A program made the translations under genes and the position numbers. Shown one piece after another: positions 35,735 to 48,739 of a stretch of DNA of 64,000 nucleotides. The notes under the pieces were generated by a model. The model made no database searches. It had not been told where the DNA came from and was given only the letters and a program-made list of their open reading frames with translations. The DNA is from Spisula solida. Lineage: Eukaryota; Mollusca; Bivalvia; Venerida; Mactridae. The stretch lies in NCBI GenBank assembly GCA_947247005.1, contig OX365952.1:4424501-4488500 (forward strand), written 5' to 3'. Positions within the stretch are counted from its first letter, which is position 1. Each line of letters begins with the position of its first letter.

Positions 35735-38226
35735 TTAAGTCAGACAGGGAAGGCAGCACTCAACCTAACCGCTGAGCACAGAACACATTAAAACACACAA
35801 GGCACAATAATCAACCCTAACCCTCAACCTTATCATACAGATAGATAGAAATATGGGGCAAGAATATTGATTTGGCTTTTGGGCATATGAGAATACTCCA
35901 CCTAAGGAGGTACGCGCACCTTTGATCTAACGGTCGAATTTTCCTTGAAACATCTTTAAATGACAGAACAGTCTTCTAGAACAACATTGAAATCATAAAA
36001 ATGATATGTCACCAGACTCGTTTTCGACATACATGGCTTTCTAATGACCTACCATTGTATTTTGTTCATTTTATCTATTTCCTGCATTTATGGCACCATT
36101 GTGTTCTTTTTAAGAGTATTACTATATGAAACCACGTTTAAGCAATGCATGATATTTTGTGTGTTCAATGGTTTTTCCTATTGACATTAGTCACAGTTCC
36201 GGCTGCCTGGTGAACAAATTCAGTATTTGAACATGATAAATAGTTCACCCACCACTTGCAAAAAAGTGTGATTTTCAAACGATTTTAAATGGACGTCAAA
36301 AAATACCTAACGATCGAAAATGATTTAGAATTGGCCCTAAGTTAAGTATCAAATAGAACACCAGTTTAGCCAAATAAAAAATAGGGGTCACAAGCCTTTT
36401 TTGGGAGCTGTGCATAAAAAAGTACTAATTATGAATAAATTTGCATAAAATTAACCTAATTTGCATATTGTTATGAAATATATATTTATTAAAAATATTT
36501 CAAAGTGTGGCTACCTCTTATAACTAAACCGTGCACTACATATTATATATAAGCGTATGCATTTGAACAATTGTAGGGACTTATTGTGAACCCATATTAT
36601 TCACAATTTTGCCGTTTCCCACCCACTTTTCATACATGCAAAAAATATCTAATTTGTGCAATAATATTATGTTTATTATCATTAATCAACATTCATATGC
36701 GATCATTGAAACTAAAATTCATGTTTGTTCTTATCTAATACGATTTTGAAATTTCGCGCATGCGCACAAGGCAGCTCGTACCTCCTTAAATAGATGTTCT
36801 GAGAATTGCTGAAAATTGCAAAGTCGATACTAGCTCACGCTTTTTTCTAGAGAATCAGGTGATCAATTATTTGAATTAAATAGATTAAATGTGTTATTTA
36901 AGTACTTGAAGGGAGTATACAACATTATATTAAATTATCCATTTATATTCACATACCTAGGATTAGGTTCGTAAGCTATATCAATCGATTCTGGTGAATT
37001 AACGTCTAAAATATATCAATAATTACATGGTCTACAAACAAACCGTATAAATGTTTCCGTTATGGGAGATTGGCTTTCACCAAAGTTCTTCACATACAAC
37101 TTATTTCAAGACGATACCTGTGTTCATATAAGATTTCGTTTTTAATTATACATTACACAACCATTATTGTATTTTCCAATTGGAAAGCAAGGGGTAGTCT
37201 TGGAATATAACAGCACTAGACCCTACATCAATATACAGCATAATCCACACAAAGTCTACATCAAAGATTGATAATCCCGCCGATAAGATATCACGTTCAG
37301 TCAAGGTACTCTAGAATGTGAAAAGGATACATTGTTGAAGGCCATTTAAGGGCATGAATGGGGACATTATCCGTGACATTTGAATGTTTGAATTTTTATT
37401 CAATCAAACAATGTGACATTTGATTGATGCTTTTGGAGCTAGAACTATATGGTAAGTTAAGCTGGTAGAAGAAAGTATAGCACGGCATCATTTTTTCAAA
37501 AACATGTTTTCTGAGTCCGTAGGGTGTGAACCTCTGTTTTTATCTTCCCTGTTTTAGTAATCTGCGTTCTTGTAAAAATCGGTCGTCCTTGTAGCTCGTT
37601 TATGTTAGCTGGCTCTTGGTTTTGGTAAGTGCCGAACGATTGATGTTTCCGTCATTGTTGACAGGAATGTTATGTCGCATGATAAAATGATAAAAAACTG
37701 TGTTTGCTTACACTTGTGTTTATCGTGTGTTTATTATTACTAATAGTTCATTCAGAAGCAATGTTAAGCATTTAAACTGAAGCCCTAGTAACCTCTTCTG
37801 AGGGAGTATTATTTCTTATTTGATTTCTTCTTTAAATTTGTTCTTTGAGTGGCAACACTATTAGTATGGTCCTCGTGGATTCTTATTCAAATAAAAATAA
37901 TCGTTATCCATTTAGCACGTTGTAAACTAATTCAGTAATGATATTCTAGATAAAAAGCAAGTTGTTTGCTTCTATTTTGTGTGTATCTTTAGGATGGGTT
38001 TTACATTATATAACAAGTAACATTTAATAATTATACGGTTATAGTCACAAATATAAGTACTGTACAACTAGGTAATTCAGCTTGGGTATTTGGCTTTTGT
38101 ACAGCTGGGACCTGGGTAGGTAACTATCTCGTTCCGCTGTGTGTTGCATTGTGCCTTGTATGGTTTTTATGTTTTATGTGCTCGGATGGTTAAGTTGAAT
38201 GTTGCCTTCCCTGTCCGACCTAATAA
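35735..38226. mobile_element. 2.5-kb TIR element, GACAGGGAAGGCAGCACTCA family
   Basis: Left end at 35741 reads GACAGGGAAGGCAGCACTCA and continues with GAGCACAGAACACAT and CACAAGGCACAAT. The right end (38155-38220) is its reverse complement over about 65 bp with few mismatches: ATTGTGCCTTGTATG, TGTGCTCGGATGGTTAAGTT, GCCTTCCCTGTC. Flanks are TTAA-like (ATTA / CTAA). No transposase recognised inside. An 888-bp element is nested within. Part of its interior (37864-37945) resembles 60564-60645. Confidence 0.65.
35902..36789. mobile_element. 888-bp element with TAAGGAGGTACG ends
   Basis: Left CTAAGGAGGTACG, right CGTACCTCCTTAA. Symmetry is good for about 13 bp and weaker beyond. The ends lie at CTAA / TTAA, suggesting a TTAA target. 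Nested within the 35735-38226 element. No open frame. Confidence 0.6.
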
Positions 38227-39193
38227 TTATTATTTTTTAGCTGAGTGTATATATGTAGTTGCACTGTTGTAATACTACAAAACTAACACATCCAACAGAA
38301 CGTGACATAATGGAATGTTCAACTTAGACAAGTGTGAACTGTTCTGTCTAATCACTTACAGACATCCTAATTTACGTACACTTTCAATTTCTTTAACAAC
38401 TAATACATTTAAACTCCTGACTACTTGAACTTTTACTAAATATTTCATATGCTATATTTCATATAGTTTCATACTGGGTTCTTTTCAATTCACTTGTTTA
38501 AATTACGACGAGCTTGAGCCGCCCGACCGATTTTTTTCTGTAACGCAAACGTAATGTCTTTTCCGTCGAACGGTGGTCTTTAGCTAATTAGGCAAAATAA
38601 AAACCAAATGGCCACGCACTACGACTCTCTCAGTCGAACGCAAACATTTTTTACATTTATTTGATACCGATATTTTACTTATTGGTTCGAATATGTAATA
38701 TTTGCCTTGACACATAAGGTCAATGTCATCTGAAAATCTACCTGAATTCAAGACAACAATATTAAAGGTTCAAATAACAAAAATTATAAAAGTTAATGTA
38801 AATTTTACGTTAACAATTATGTTAGAAAATACTAAGTTCGCAAATATTTGGAAATTACTTTCTCGACGTTTTGTATTTAATACACCTTTAAATATTATGG
38901 CTGTCAAAAACATCTTCCATTCATGATTAGAATAAAATTGATAATTGTAATTTGTAAAAAAATCGAATTTTAACTTTTCTGTAAAGCAGTTAGACAATTC
39001 CCAGAAGAGAACCAGTTCCATTGATTGAATTAACCGCACCATACAATTGCGGTTAATAAACTCTGAATTGAATTTCTAGAACAAAGACTCCAATCATAGA
39101 TATCTGAACAAGCGCGAAACACATTGACATGACGTTGATTTGTACAATTTAATCAGGCAGATAGCTAAAAGTTAGGATATTTATAAATAATTA
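38227..39193. other. Non-coding stretch
   Basis: No gene seen. A short less AT-rich island at 38505-38640 holds CGACCGATTTTTTTCTG and ACGACTCTCTCAGTCGAACG but no frame of note. Confidence 0.3.
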
Positions 39194-39600
39194 TACGAGG
39201 GTTGTTCTGTAAGTCCTCGGACTGTTGATATACTTTGTTCAGTTAAATAACATCTTCCAAATGTTATAGCATCCATAAAATTATATTCACTTAGATACAC
39301 AATAAGACAAAAATAAGCATGTTTCGTCATCAAATGTTTATTTGACAGCGCTTACAATACGTGTACAAGTATTGCGAACACATTTACAACATAATTGACG
39401 TCGTGACGCCGTCTGGCGTTATATTACTATTTTAACAGAGAAGTGTTTCGTGTGTAACTAATGTGATAATCAATATAATCTTAATATAAAATTGGTTGTA
39501 TACCGTGGTATTTTCCGTTTTGTTTGAGGTAAAGCCGCGGTATACACCGGCATATGTTTCCTAGCGGTACCCAGTCCGAATGTTTCTTGCAAATTGAGTA
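39194..39600 (+). mobile_element. Mariner-like terminal fragment
   Basis: TATACGAGGGTTGTTCTGTA, then AGTCCTCGGACTG, resembles a mariner terminal repeat beginning at TA. No matching opposite end and no transposase frame were found, so it is a solo end or a decayed copy. Confidence 0.45.
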
Positions 39601-39917
39601 CAATCCATGTTTGTTAGTGAATATGTTACATGTAGCTCTTAACATAATACTTGAAAACTATGTAAAGAGTTAATAATCTCGATTGTTAAGCAAATACACG
39701 GAAATTCGATTATTATTAGAGATGCTTCTGGAATACCAGCGCAGTCCTAACAACTCCTTCACCTAAACAGAAAATATCAAATACTACCAAAAGTATTGGG
39801 TTTTCCTTTTGAATTTGCTTAATGTCCATTTTATATTCTACCAGAATGTTAATTTGACGGACTTGTTTCAGGTTGCTTGGGATTTAGTATTGTTCAAATC
39901 TAGCAAAAATTTACTAA

Positions 39918-40182
39918 AAATCGGAAAGTGGAGGCAGCACTCAACTTCAATCTGTTATTTGTCAACTTTGTATGACTTCTGTCAGCTAAAACTAAGTAGT
40001 TTAGCCGTTGGGTGTTCAGAATTTTGATAGCTGAAGTTAGTTCATTCTAGTTTTCGTCAGCTGCGACTTGGGCGGACCTATTACTCGTTCAGTTATGGGT
40101 TGGACATAATGCCTCTTGTATGTATTTTTATGTTTTATGTGGTCGGCTGGTTAAGTTGAGTGCTGCCAACCCTGTCTAGCTT
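39918..40182. mobile_element. Short deletion derivative of the GGCAGCACTCAAC TIR family
   Basis: GAGGCAGCACTCAACTT at 39931 faces AAGTTGAGTGCTGCCAACC ending near 40171, about 265 bp in all. The right arm keeps the ATGCCTCTTGTATG and GGTCGGCTGGTTAAG words of the family. A compact MITE-like form of the 35735-38226 element. Confidence 0.7.
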
Positions 40183-40189
40183 AATACTA

Positions 40190-41669
40190 TCATTTTCAGG
40201 TAATGCAACACCGTAATTTATTCTAAATGATGCTGAAGATTTTGCACGAGTTCGGTTCACAGGTAGTTCTGGCAGGTGATATTTTATTACAAGTATGTTT
40301 AAGAACATTATTCCGCTATTTCTTTCACTTCGAATGTCATCGAGATATTATGTTGCTAAATGCTGTGTTACATAACCAAACTTGACATTTCAAAAGCAAA
40401 CACAATTTTCATTTAGTTCACTCCAAAATATAAATCTATAATCTTTCGAATACTATCTAATTTCAATAGTCGTCTTACATATTTCTTTCTTCTGTTCCTT
40501 AGATACGCAAATTGTTATTTCATTTTCGTTTTAAACAACTCACACTGTCATACTTAGTAATTCAGTCCTTTATTTGCCATCTTAAGTTTCGCTCTCAGAA
40601 TGAGATATTAATATAAAGTAGTGTACATCTTATACGCCCTGTAATTGTTTCCACAAGAGAAATATCATCTGCAATTTATCTTAAGTGAGTTGGTACAATG
40701 TATGACTATTTGTACAAAGGTGAATTATTTAATATTCTCCAACAGTTTGGCTACAAATGTATAACTTGCGACATATTCTTCACGCTCATATTTTTTCTAA
40801 GAAAAATTAAAGTCTGTAAATTGTGAGATACAAAGGTTAATTTTCTGTTTCCGTCAGATTTTTAAAGAGTCCCATCACAGCAGAGATGTACTTAAACAGA
40901 CAGCCATACTGACATTTTGGTACATGACTTTTGTAACAAATCATTCCCAAGATTGTTGACGAGTTAATTATAAAATTGTAAGCCGGGAAATGCCTCAGTC
41001 TATAATTGTCTTCGGTTTAATGCATCCTTATATTCCCTTCTCACTGTACACTTGTGTTATTGACACAGACAACCTAGCAATATCCAAGACATTGTCCTCA
41101 CATTGGCTCATTAAGTTCTGTCCAATTCTTTGCTGATATAGGACCTATTCCAGCACCTTTTTTATACGTCACATGACAATGCTTTTATTTGATATTGGCC
41201 ACCGGCCCATAACAATAATATGAACATATTTACAGAATATACATAGACTAGTACAATGTCCTTGAACTAAACATGGAACGTGTTTGAATACAAGCATAAT
41301 AAACAAGTATGGTAAATTATCATATTGTTTCTACATCATGACCAAATATCTATAAAGAAACAGTCATTAATCAAACCTATATTTATATTGATAAAAAGAG
41401 TGTTGGTATAATGGAATATAGAATCAGTGTCACTAACATGGAGAAAAACACTATAGCAATATAAATTTAAATTGCTGTTTATTCAAATTTGTAATACAAG
41501 TATGTTGATTGATCATATTACATGTATGCAGTACACCTTGTCGAAACGAAATACAAGGTAAACGTAATGAAGTATGTATAGAATATGTATATTATATGAG
41601 TATTTGATAATTACAATAATTAATGACTTAATACAATCATGCATTATATATTTTGTTGTAATTCTTGAA
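40190..41669. other. Non-coding stretch
   Basis: AT-rich, no coding frame, no inverted ends or tandem arrays seen. Confidence 0.3.
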
Positions 41670-43610
41670 TTAGTGATTGTCGTTTCTGGAAGACATGGCT
41701 AGATCCATTAGTACCTGCTCAGAAGTTGAATTCATTAGGATTCTAAACATGTGAACATTCGTGTTCAAAAAATATTTTTACTCGTACATTGCAATTTCGG
41801 GCATACTAAAATGAAATATAATTCTGTCTCAATCATTAAATTGCGTAATTTACATGTTCATTCTCTCCTAGTGTTATTGTATCGGCCTTTCTCTATTTTA
41901 CGGTCGTGAGATAACGTTCTTACTTTTGCCAGTGAATGTCTTTAATAAAATGTAAATATGATTCATGGTTTAACTCACTTTTATATTGGTTATACAAGTA
42001 AAGCTTAGAGCTTAGAGCTGAAACCTCCTGAAAATATTGATCTTTTAAACGTAGAATAAAATGCTTTAAAATACGTGTTCATGGTTTACACCTTTGTCAA
42101 ACCAGACAAACCTGAAACCATTGCTGCATAATAGTTTTCTTATACCAGTCGCTCAGTTAGTTTGACCCCGGTCGTCTAACCTTTTCATCATTAAATAACA
42201 TTTTTACATAACGGTGATCATCCATTTTAAGAATATTTAACCAGTAGTTAGTGCTTCTTTCAGTTGTAGTTATAAACAATGGAAATCCCCCACAATCACC
42301 CAGTACTGCAACATTAATTGTTTTTTGGTTTACGCACATATGAGAGGTGCCCCACTTATATTTAAACACCGTTGAATATCCGATATTTTCATTTTAACCC
42401 ATTATAAATGAAAAAACTCTTTTGAACCGCGTACAATAAACATGTGAAATTAGCAATGTTGTAGAGGGTGTGGCGTTTGGCTTTTTTGAGGCCTAATGTT
42501 CCGTAAGAAGCACCAAGAAGGTGTTAATAGATCATGTATATACCGTTCTGTGAAGGCTTTCAGTAATTTTCGTCCCTAGAAGGGTGATTTTCCATCTGTT
42601 GCTCTAATATGTGAAATGACACAAAATATTAAAAAAATACCAAAAAGTGACGATTCCTTCAAAAATCGTACCCATTGGTTAAATGATAACTAGGATAAAT
42701 CCAATAACCAAAATAGTGAGTGTAATGAAGGTAGGAGTATCCTTCGAAACTATTAATCAAGTAATTTAAAAAATGGCGAATGCCAGGCTCTGAAAAACGG
42801 TCGGTGTTCACCAGCGATTATACCCAAAAATTCCAAGGGAGACAAACGTCTTTAACCCCCGTACATGCTACAACGGAACGGTAATTTCGATAGCTTTGTC
42901 CCATCTGTTGAGATAATGCTTTATCATTGAGATATTTTCGGTAACACAACAGATTGCTGTTTGAGAAATGTCTACGAGACAATCAAAAAGTTAACATTCG
43001 TTAAGCAACGTGAGTTCCCACCCGGTTGCATGACTTGTGCCGTTGTTTGATAAAACTAATAAAATATAATTCATATTTATTCTACAAAGGGAAAAATAAG
43101 CGCACACAACTATGCTCCTTACTTAAAAATAGTTTTTGGACAACATGTTTGCTACATCTCGTTCCTGACGACAATGCCTGAACATATTACACCAGAATAG
43201 TAAATGCCGAAGTCTTATAATCCTGTATTCATAACGATAAAGCATCATTGATTACACTCGTTCAATGTTTACAACATCTATTGGGGCTTTCTGTCTTAAA
43301 AAAGCTCACGTCGATGCCCCTACACAATTGTTGATTTGATGTCTCACTAAACTGCAAAAATAAAAAACAGTGAGTGAATATGTTAGTCGACACATTAATT
43401 TACATGGATGTATAGAGACATTTCGATTATAGCGTGTCAGCATGAAAATATCGGATGTTCAACAGTGTTCAAACAGTGGGGCACCTCTCGTATAACGCTT
43501 ACAAGCATAGTTATGGATAATTTCGGTTGATGTTTGTCTATTAATACCCCAAATTTCTAAACCATACAGTAAAATCGGACTTATTTTAGTATATTGTAAA
43601 TGGTAATCCT
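41670..43610 (-). pseudogene. Decayed LINE ORF2 (RT C-terminal half), split by an insertion
   Basis: Minus-strand fragments in collinear order: ISPILLYGLEIWG (43540-43600), IHNYACKRYT (about 43490-43520), then after the insertion CVNQKTINVAVLGDCG and PLFITTTERSTNYWLNILK (42240-42335), FILRLKDQYFQEVSALSS (about 42000-42060), HDRKIEKGRYNNTRRE then TGA (about 41870-41900), and LYFILVCPKL (about 41790-41825), ending MSSRNDNH TAA at 41670. The LYG-EIWG, VLGDCG-PLF and IEKGRYN-REE motifs are those of non-LTR reverse transcriptase tails (family knowledge). Stops and frameshifts show it is dead; it is 5'-truncated near 43610. Confidence 0.75.
42342..43489. mobile_element. 1148-bp TIR element inserted in the LINE
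   Basis: Left GAGAGGTGCCCCACT, then about 30 bp further GAATATCCGATATTTTCAT. The right end is the mirror ATGAAAATATCGGATGTTC then AGTGGGGCACCTCTC, giving TIRs of about 50 bp. It separates the LINE motif CKRYT from CVNQKT, which are adjacent in related LINE proteins. Flanks are GTTATAC and ATATGTG on the minus strand, suggesting a TA-containing target. No open frame seen inside. Confidence 0.8.
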
Positions 43611-44700
43611 AATCCACAATTCAGAATGCACATGTACCCTTATATTAATATAAATTATTCACGCGGAAATTATACTTGGGCAATGGTTCTTTATGCTTAT
43701 CAGATAATGTCTTTTTACTAGAAAAGTGTTATTCTAAACAAAAAGTCGAGTTTAAAAGTCATACGAGTTAAGTCAGACGAGTTAAAAGAGTAGTTAGCTG
43801 TATCAGGAAGCCCACGGTCGTTTCCCAAGCAGGAACCAATGTGATATTTAGCTGTTGTTACACAGTTGTTCTTCTATTCATGAAGTGTAGAAAAGTAAGT
43901 ACTGCTTTAGGAATATTTCCATGTTCATGGATTTCTTCAACTGAATTTCTATGCAAGTAGATCAACGGACGATGTTCCCTCATTCAGACAAACATTAATT
44001 TATCCTCATACAATGTACAATCGCTAGAAAGCCTTTAGACATCAAAACGATAAGTGCGTTTATATACTTATTCTACATCAAGAAACAGGTTTAATGTAAG
44101 CTCAAATAACTTCAAAATACAGTCAGCTAATAGAATATAAATGTTAATAGGCGAATTCTAAAGTCCATTCGACAGACCTTATGTTAATGGAGAAATGATT
44201 GGAAAGGTAATTATTTCCTCATTTGACATCAAATTGGTCGTTGAACCAAAAGCAATATTACTGGCGATTCATACAATGTTATTACAATTATTGCCCAGAC
44301 AGTCATTTGTAGAGCTTCATTCCATATATATCGGAGATGAATAATGCAAATGGATCAAAAGCTTGTTTCATTTCAAATCTAGGATACATTTATATCTGCT
44401 TGCTCTTCAATTTGAACACCCCTCGTATTTCCTTACTTATCCTCAAATTAGTCAATGGTTAAGAGCAACACTGATCACAAATCTGGCATAAGTATACCTC
44501 AGACATACATTTGTAGAGTTTCATTCCCCTGAATATTTTACAAATCACCCATGAAGAATTATAATACAGAATTTCATTTGAAGATGAATCCATTCATAAA
44601 GTGTATTTATATATTTATACATTTATGAATCATATACAAGTTTCAGACTATTTTCGTTTTTTGACTTGCACATATAAAAATACAAAAAGATGATATAAAG

Positions 44701-44868
44701 TTGGAGAGGGAAGGCAGCACTCACCTTAAGCAGCCGAACAGAGATAACATAAAGACATTACATAACACAGTCACCCACAATGCCCGACACAAAATGAACT
44801 GTCCAAGCTGTCACAAAAAGCTGTATGACCTAGTTCCAACAGTAAAGCATCTCGCTCTAGTATTATCT
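44701..44868 (-). repeat. GGCAGCACTCAAC family end, interrupted by the 4.7-kb element
   Basis: GAGAGGGAAGGCAGCACTCA starts the family end, followed by the minisatellite words AAGCTGTATGACCTAG and TTCCAACAGT. The 44874-49599 element begins a few bases later. Confidence 0.6.
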
Positions 44869-45493
44869 ACAATAGTCCGGTCTATAAATGGGATATTTAG
44901 GTAAGACCCGGCATTGGACTGTATAGTAAATATTTTTTGGTATTCTGTTAGGGAATATGTTGTTATTGAAGAATCTGAATGATGCCAAGCTGGTATCATT
45001 GAGCATTTTGAGAAATTCAAGATGGTGTTCAAGATGGCCGCTAAAATTAGAAAAAATGACTGTGGTACTAGAAATAAGTTACAAATTGCTATTTTTGCGG
45101 GTTGATTGTATTTTAGATGTTAAAAAACATAATAATTGATAAAAATTTAACATTAGTTATTGATTTAGTGAATCTTAGATGGCACCCATGGCAGCTGGAA
45201 TCCAAATCACGGCTATAATGGCCTCCATAATTGCCAAATTGTACTAAAACTCAATTGTTTTAATTATATGTGTACCAGTAGTGTAATATATTATAAATAC
45301 ACAAATACAACTTCAATTCAAAACAGTTGACCCATTAGCTGATTCAAAATGGCGTCCAAGATGGCCGTCATATTAAAAACAATATGTTAGTGGATCATAA
45401 AGAAGTTACATATTGATAGTTTGCTGAATGATTGTAGTGTAAGTGTCTCAAACATAATTACTTCTGTAATACACTGCATAAATGTAACATTAT

Positions 45494-46186
45494 TTAAGAA
45501 ATAAAAATCTGTTCGCGTATTTTGTCGGTGAATAAAACATGGGCAGGAGTTCGGATGCGGAAAAATTAAATCACGAGTGCGTAGCACGAGTGATTTAATT
45601 TTCCGCATCCGAACGAGTGCCCGTGTTTTATTCACAGACAAAATACAAGAACAGAGTTTTTATTTCGATTCTAAATACGATAATATTCCGCACTATTTAA
45701 CTGCGCGCATTCCATTTGCACCCATTTGACATTGAACCTAATTCCACGCTGAAATTGAGTGGCTTATTAGCTGGTACAATTACCTCCCTCGTTAATGCAA
45801 ACGACCTTCGTAATTTTCTGAAGGAAAAAAACACATTTTAAACATTGAAACAATTTTAATAACACGAGCATAGTGTATCTATGTCATGAAATGAAAAATA
45901 TAAATGAATTGATTATCAGAAATTTTTATGAATCTTAATTTCGAGAGTATATTGGAGTTTCTAAAAATAGATGCGTCATAGCTGTAACACTGGATTCTCG
46001 TGAAACTCGCGGTCCGTTAAATATTTACTATAAAGGTTACGTTCATTCATTCATAAATAGGTCATGTGATACGGGGCGTAAATTGTAACAGCCAATTTGT
46101 TACCATGTTTTATGGGGGTAATAAAACATGGTCAGGTCTTCTCTTTGTTTAATGGATTAATCCGCAGATCGTGTTAGAATTATTGA
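45494..46186. mobile_element. Palindrome-ended repeat element, copy 2 (nested)
   Basis: A tight hairpin of about 60-80 bp per arm (GTCGGTGAATAAAACATGGG at 45523; mirror ending near 45650, loop GCGTAGC at 45580) is followed by about 520 bp matching 3000-3518. It interrupts the left TIR of the 44874-49599 element: the host TIR resumes at TTGATTAAGCC and TATGGCATCCATGAC. This is the simpler form of the family and shows its probable boundaries. Confidence 0.75.
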
Positions 46187-46449
46187 TTAAGCCAATTTTA
46201 TATGGCATCCATGACGGCTGAAATCAAAATGGCTGCAAAAATGGCTGTCACATATGTCAAACTGAAAATTAGCATTTAATAGCATGTAACGTAAATGAAA
46301 TTGTTAATTTTTTAATATAAGTACTGCTATAGGTAATAATTGATCTAATAAAACTACAATTGAAAACACTTAATGTTTAGCTCATTCATATGGCTTCCAA
46401 GTTTGATGTCAAACATGAAAGTTTAAACCAAGCTAATTATATATCTTAG

Positions 46450-48739
46450 ACCACTGGTCGGTTGGTATACTAGTATATGTATATGGTATTGTAAATACAT
46501 GTACTAGTATAAGTATAAACAAAATTTATTTATACATTTGTTTATTTTATAAACAACACTTTATATACATTTGCACTTGATTTTATTCACTTTTCCTGTA
46601 GTTTGGCAATAGGCATTATTAACAGCTTTTAATCGTTTACGGACCTCGGTTTTGCCACACAAAACGAAAGCTGCGACAGGAAATGTTCTTCAAGTAATAT
46701 CTGGTAGGATTATCTGGTCTTTTGGGTTCTATTCCAATTATAGGTGAATGATGTTAGACTGTTCTCACAATGTAGATGCCATATCACTTCCATGTTCGTC
46801 GTTTTATGGTTGGGGTTGTGTGTTCATGCCTCGTCCTGTGCTAACACTGACGCCATTTTCGTTCATGTATGGTGTTGGCGGTGGATTTCTGCCTCATCCC
46901 CTGTTAAGGCGTCCAGTTGTTAATTATGTCTTGGTCGTATATTTTCCCAATTCTTCATGGACATTTTGGTTGAGGAATACATGCAGAGCCATCATCTGTC
47001 TACGTGGAGTCTTCGCTATCTGCTCAGTAAGGTACAAGGTTTTTAAAATACACAGCTATATTGTCTTGGCATTGAGATGAATAGCTTGATGTCTGATTCG
47101 ATCAAGTTGTTGCTGGTGTTCCATTGTGGTTTAAATGTATTCAAAGCATTGCAAGCTTTACCTATCATAGTCTTCAAAATTAATTTAAATCCTCCCCTGT
47201 CCGTTCCAACACGTCTCAAGAAGATGAAGGTCTCATTATCAATGTTTTGATGCTCCACAAGGCATCTTGCATGATTATAGCATAGCGCATAATGTTGCAT
47301 CGCAAATCGTTTCGTCTTCTTGACAATGACCAATGTCTTTGGTTTTGTAATCAAGACAATGTACATTGTTTAGCACGAGACAAAGCTGTGGGAGATGCCA
47401 GCAACCTACATACAGAAGATGTTGCTGTTCACTACATCCAATCTGAAGATATACTAGTCAACAGTACACATTAAAAGTCTGTGTGAGACACTAGACCGAT
47501 ACATTCAGCATAGTTCAGATCTCTGACTCAATTCATTGATGTTATTATCGGTCACAAACGTATTATCCTTAAAAGTGACAACTAGGTTGTATTCCTCTCC
47601 AATCCTGGAGGTTATCAATACCACCTTGACCATGCGGCATTCCTTTCACTATGCAAGACGTCTTATGTCTCCCACACATCACTCAACAACTTATTATAAT
47701 TATGCTAAGGTTGGTGTATGAGCTTTCAACGCTTGATCTTGGTTAATTACGGAGGCTTTTCTTGCAATCAGCCTAATAATGGGTCGCTAAGTAGCATCAC
47801 TTCTGGTAGGATGAATGTATAGTTCTCCTTCTGACAAGATCTTTTATGACCAGTGTCATCATGTAATCCTTAACCTATACTTTTAGTAATCAATTTGCCA
47901 CAACCCTCATGTTCATTCAGGCGCTGTCTTTACCTTCTTCCTATAGTTCTCTATATTACACTTGGTATTCTAGATATCTGGTCCTTGTTTGCAACAGTCT
48001 GTCTGATATTTATCATTTCGTCAGTAAGCAAAGTTTTTTACTTCCTCTTCTTGTATCCCAATTGATCTTTAGAAAAAAAATATTATTTCATTCTATATCT
48101 GGCGTGTAGATGTTGTGCCAAGCTTAAAGGGAGTCCAAGAATGGTCGTTCCGTACTCTAACAAGTAATTTTATAACTGTCAAATATGTAATCCACAATAG
48201 ATAAAGTCGATATTATTATTAGTACTACTGTATTATTTTTACCAGGTATGGTCTGGTCATATTTTTACCCGTAAATAAACTATTATGTCATGCAGAGATC
48301 TTCCCCATCCTCTGGAGATCGCTACATAATATTTGGTTTAAAGCGACCATATGAGATGACCTCCATTGTGGCCTCGTAGATTCTTGGGTGTTGGAATCTT
48401 TTTCATTCAATAACTTAACACATGAGCATCACATGGCAGCATAAAATATACTTCGTTATTAATGATCATTTCTTTACTTGTGTTTGCATTTATATCACCA
48501 ATGAAAGTGATAGACTCTTTTTTTCGGGGTTTTGAACAAATACGAGTTATTACCTTTTAACTGTCTGGATCGGCTGGGCATTAATTATTACACAACCGAG
48601 ACTCACTGGAATTTGGACCAAACCCATGTTTTGATGGGGACAGAATACACCTGATTGGTTGATTTTTGAAAGTTACCTAACAAGTGAACGGGGTCCCGTA
48701 TTATACAGCATGTACATGTACATTGAGTTTTGTAAAATT
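46450..48739 (-). other. Interior of the 4.7-kb element, possible decayed ORF
   Basis: The longest frames are 47043-47366 (minus, 107 aa, including ETFIFLRRVGTDRGG and KACNALNTFKPQ) and 46748-47080 (plus, 110 aa). On the minus strand, protein-like pieces appear in changing frames from about 47740 (VINQDQALKAHTPTLA) through 47560 (VTFKDNTFVTDNNINELSQ) to 47100, which suggests one decayed coding region. No DDE or zinc-finger motif was recognised. Confidence 0.3.
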
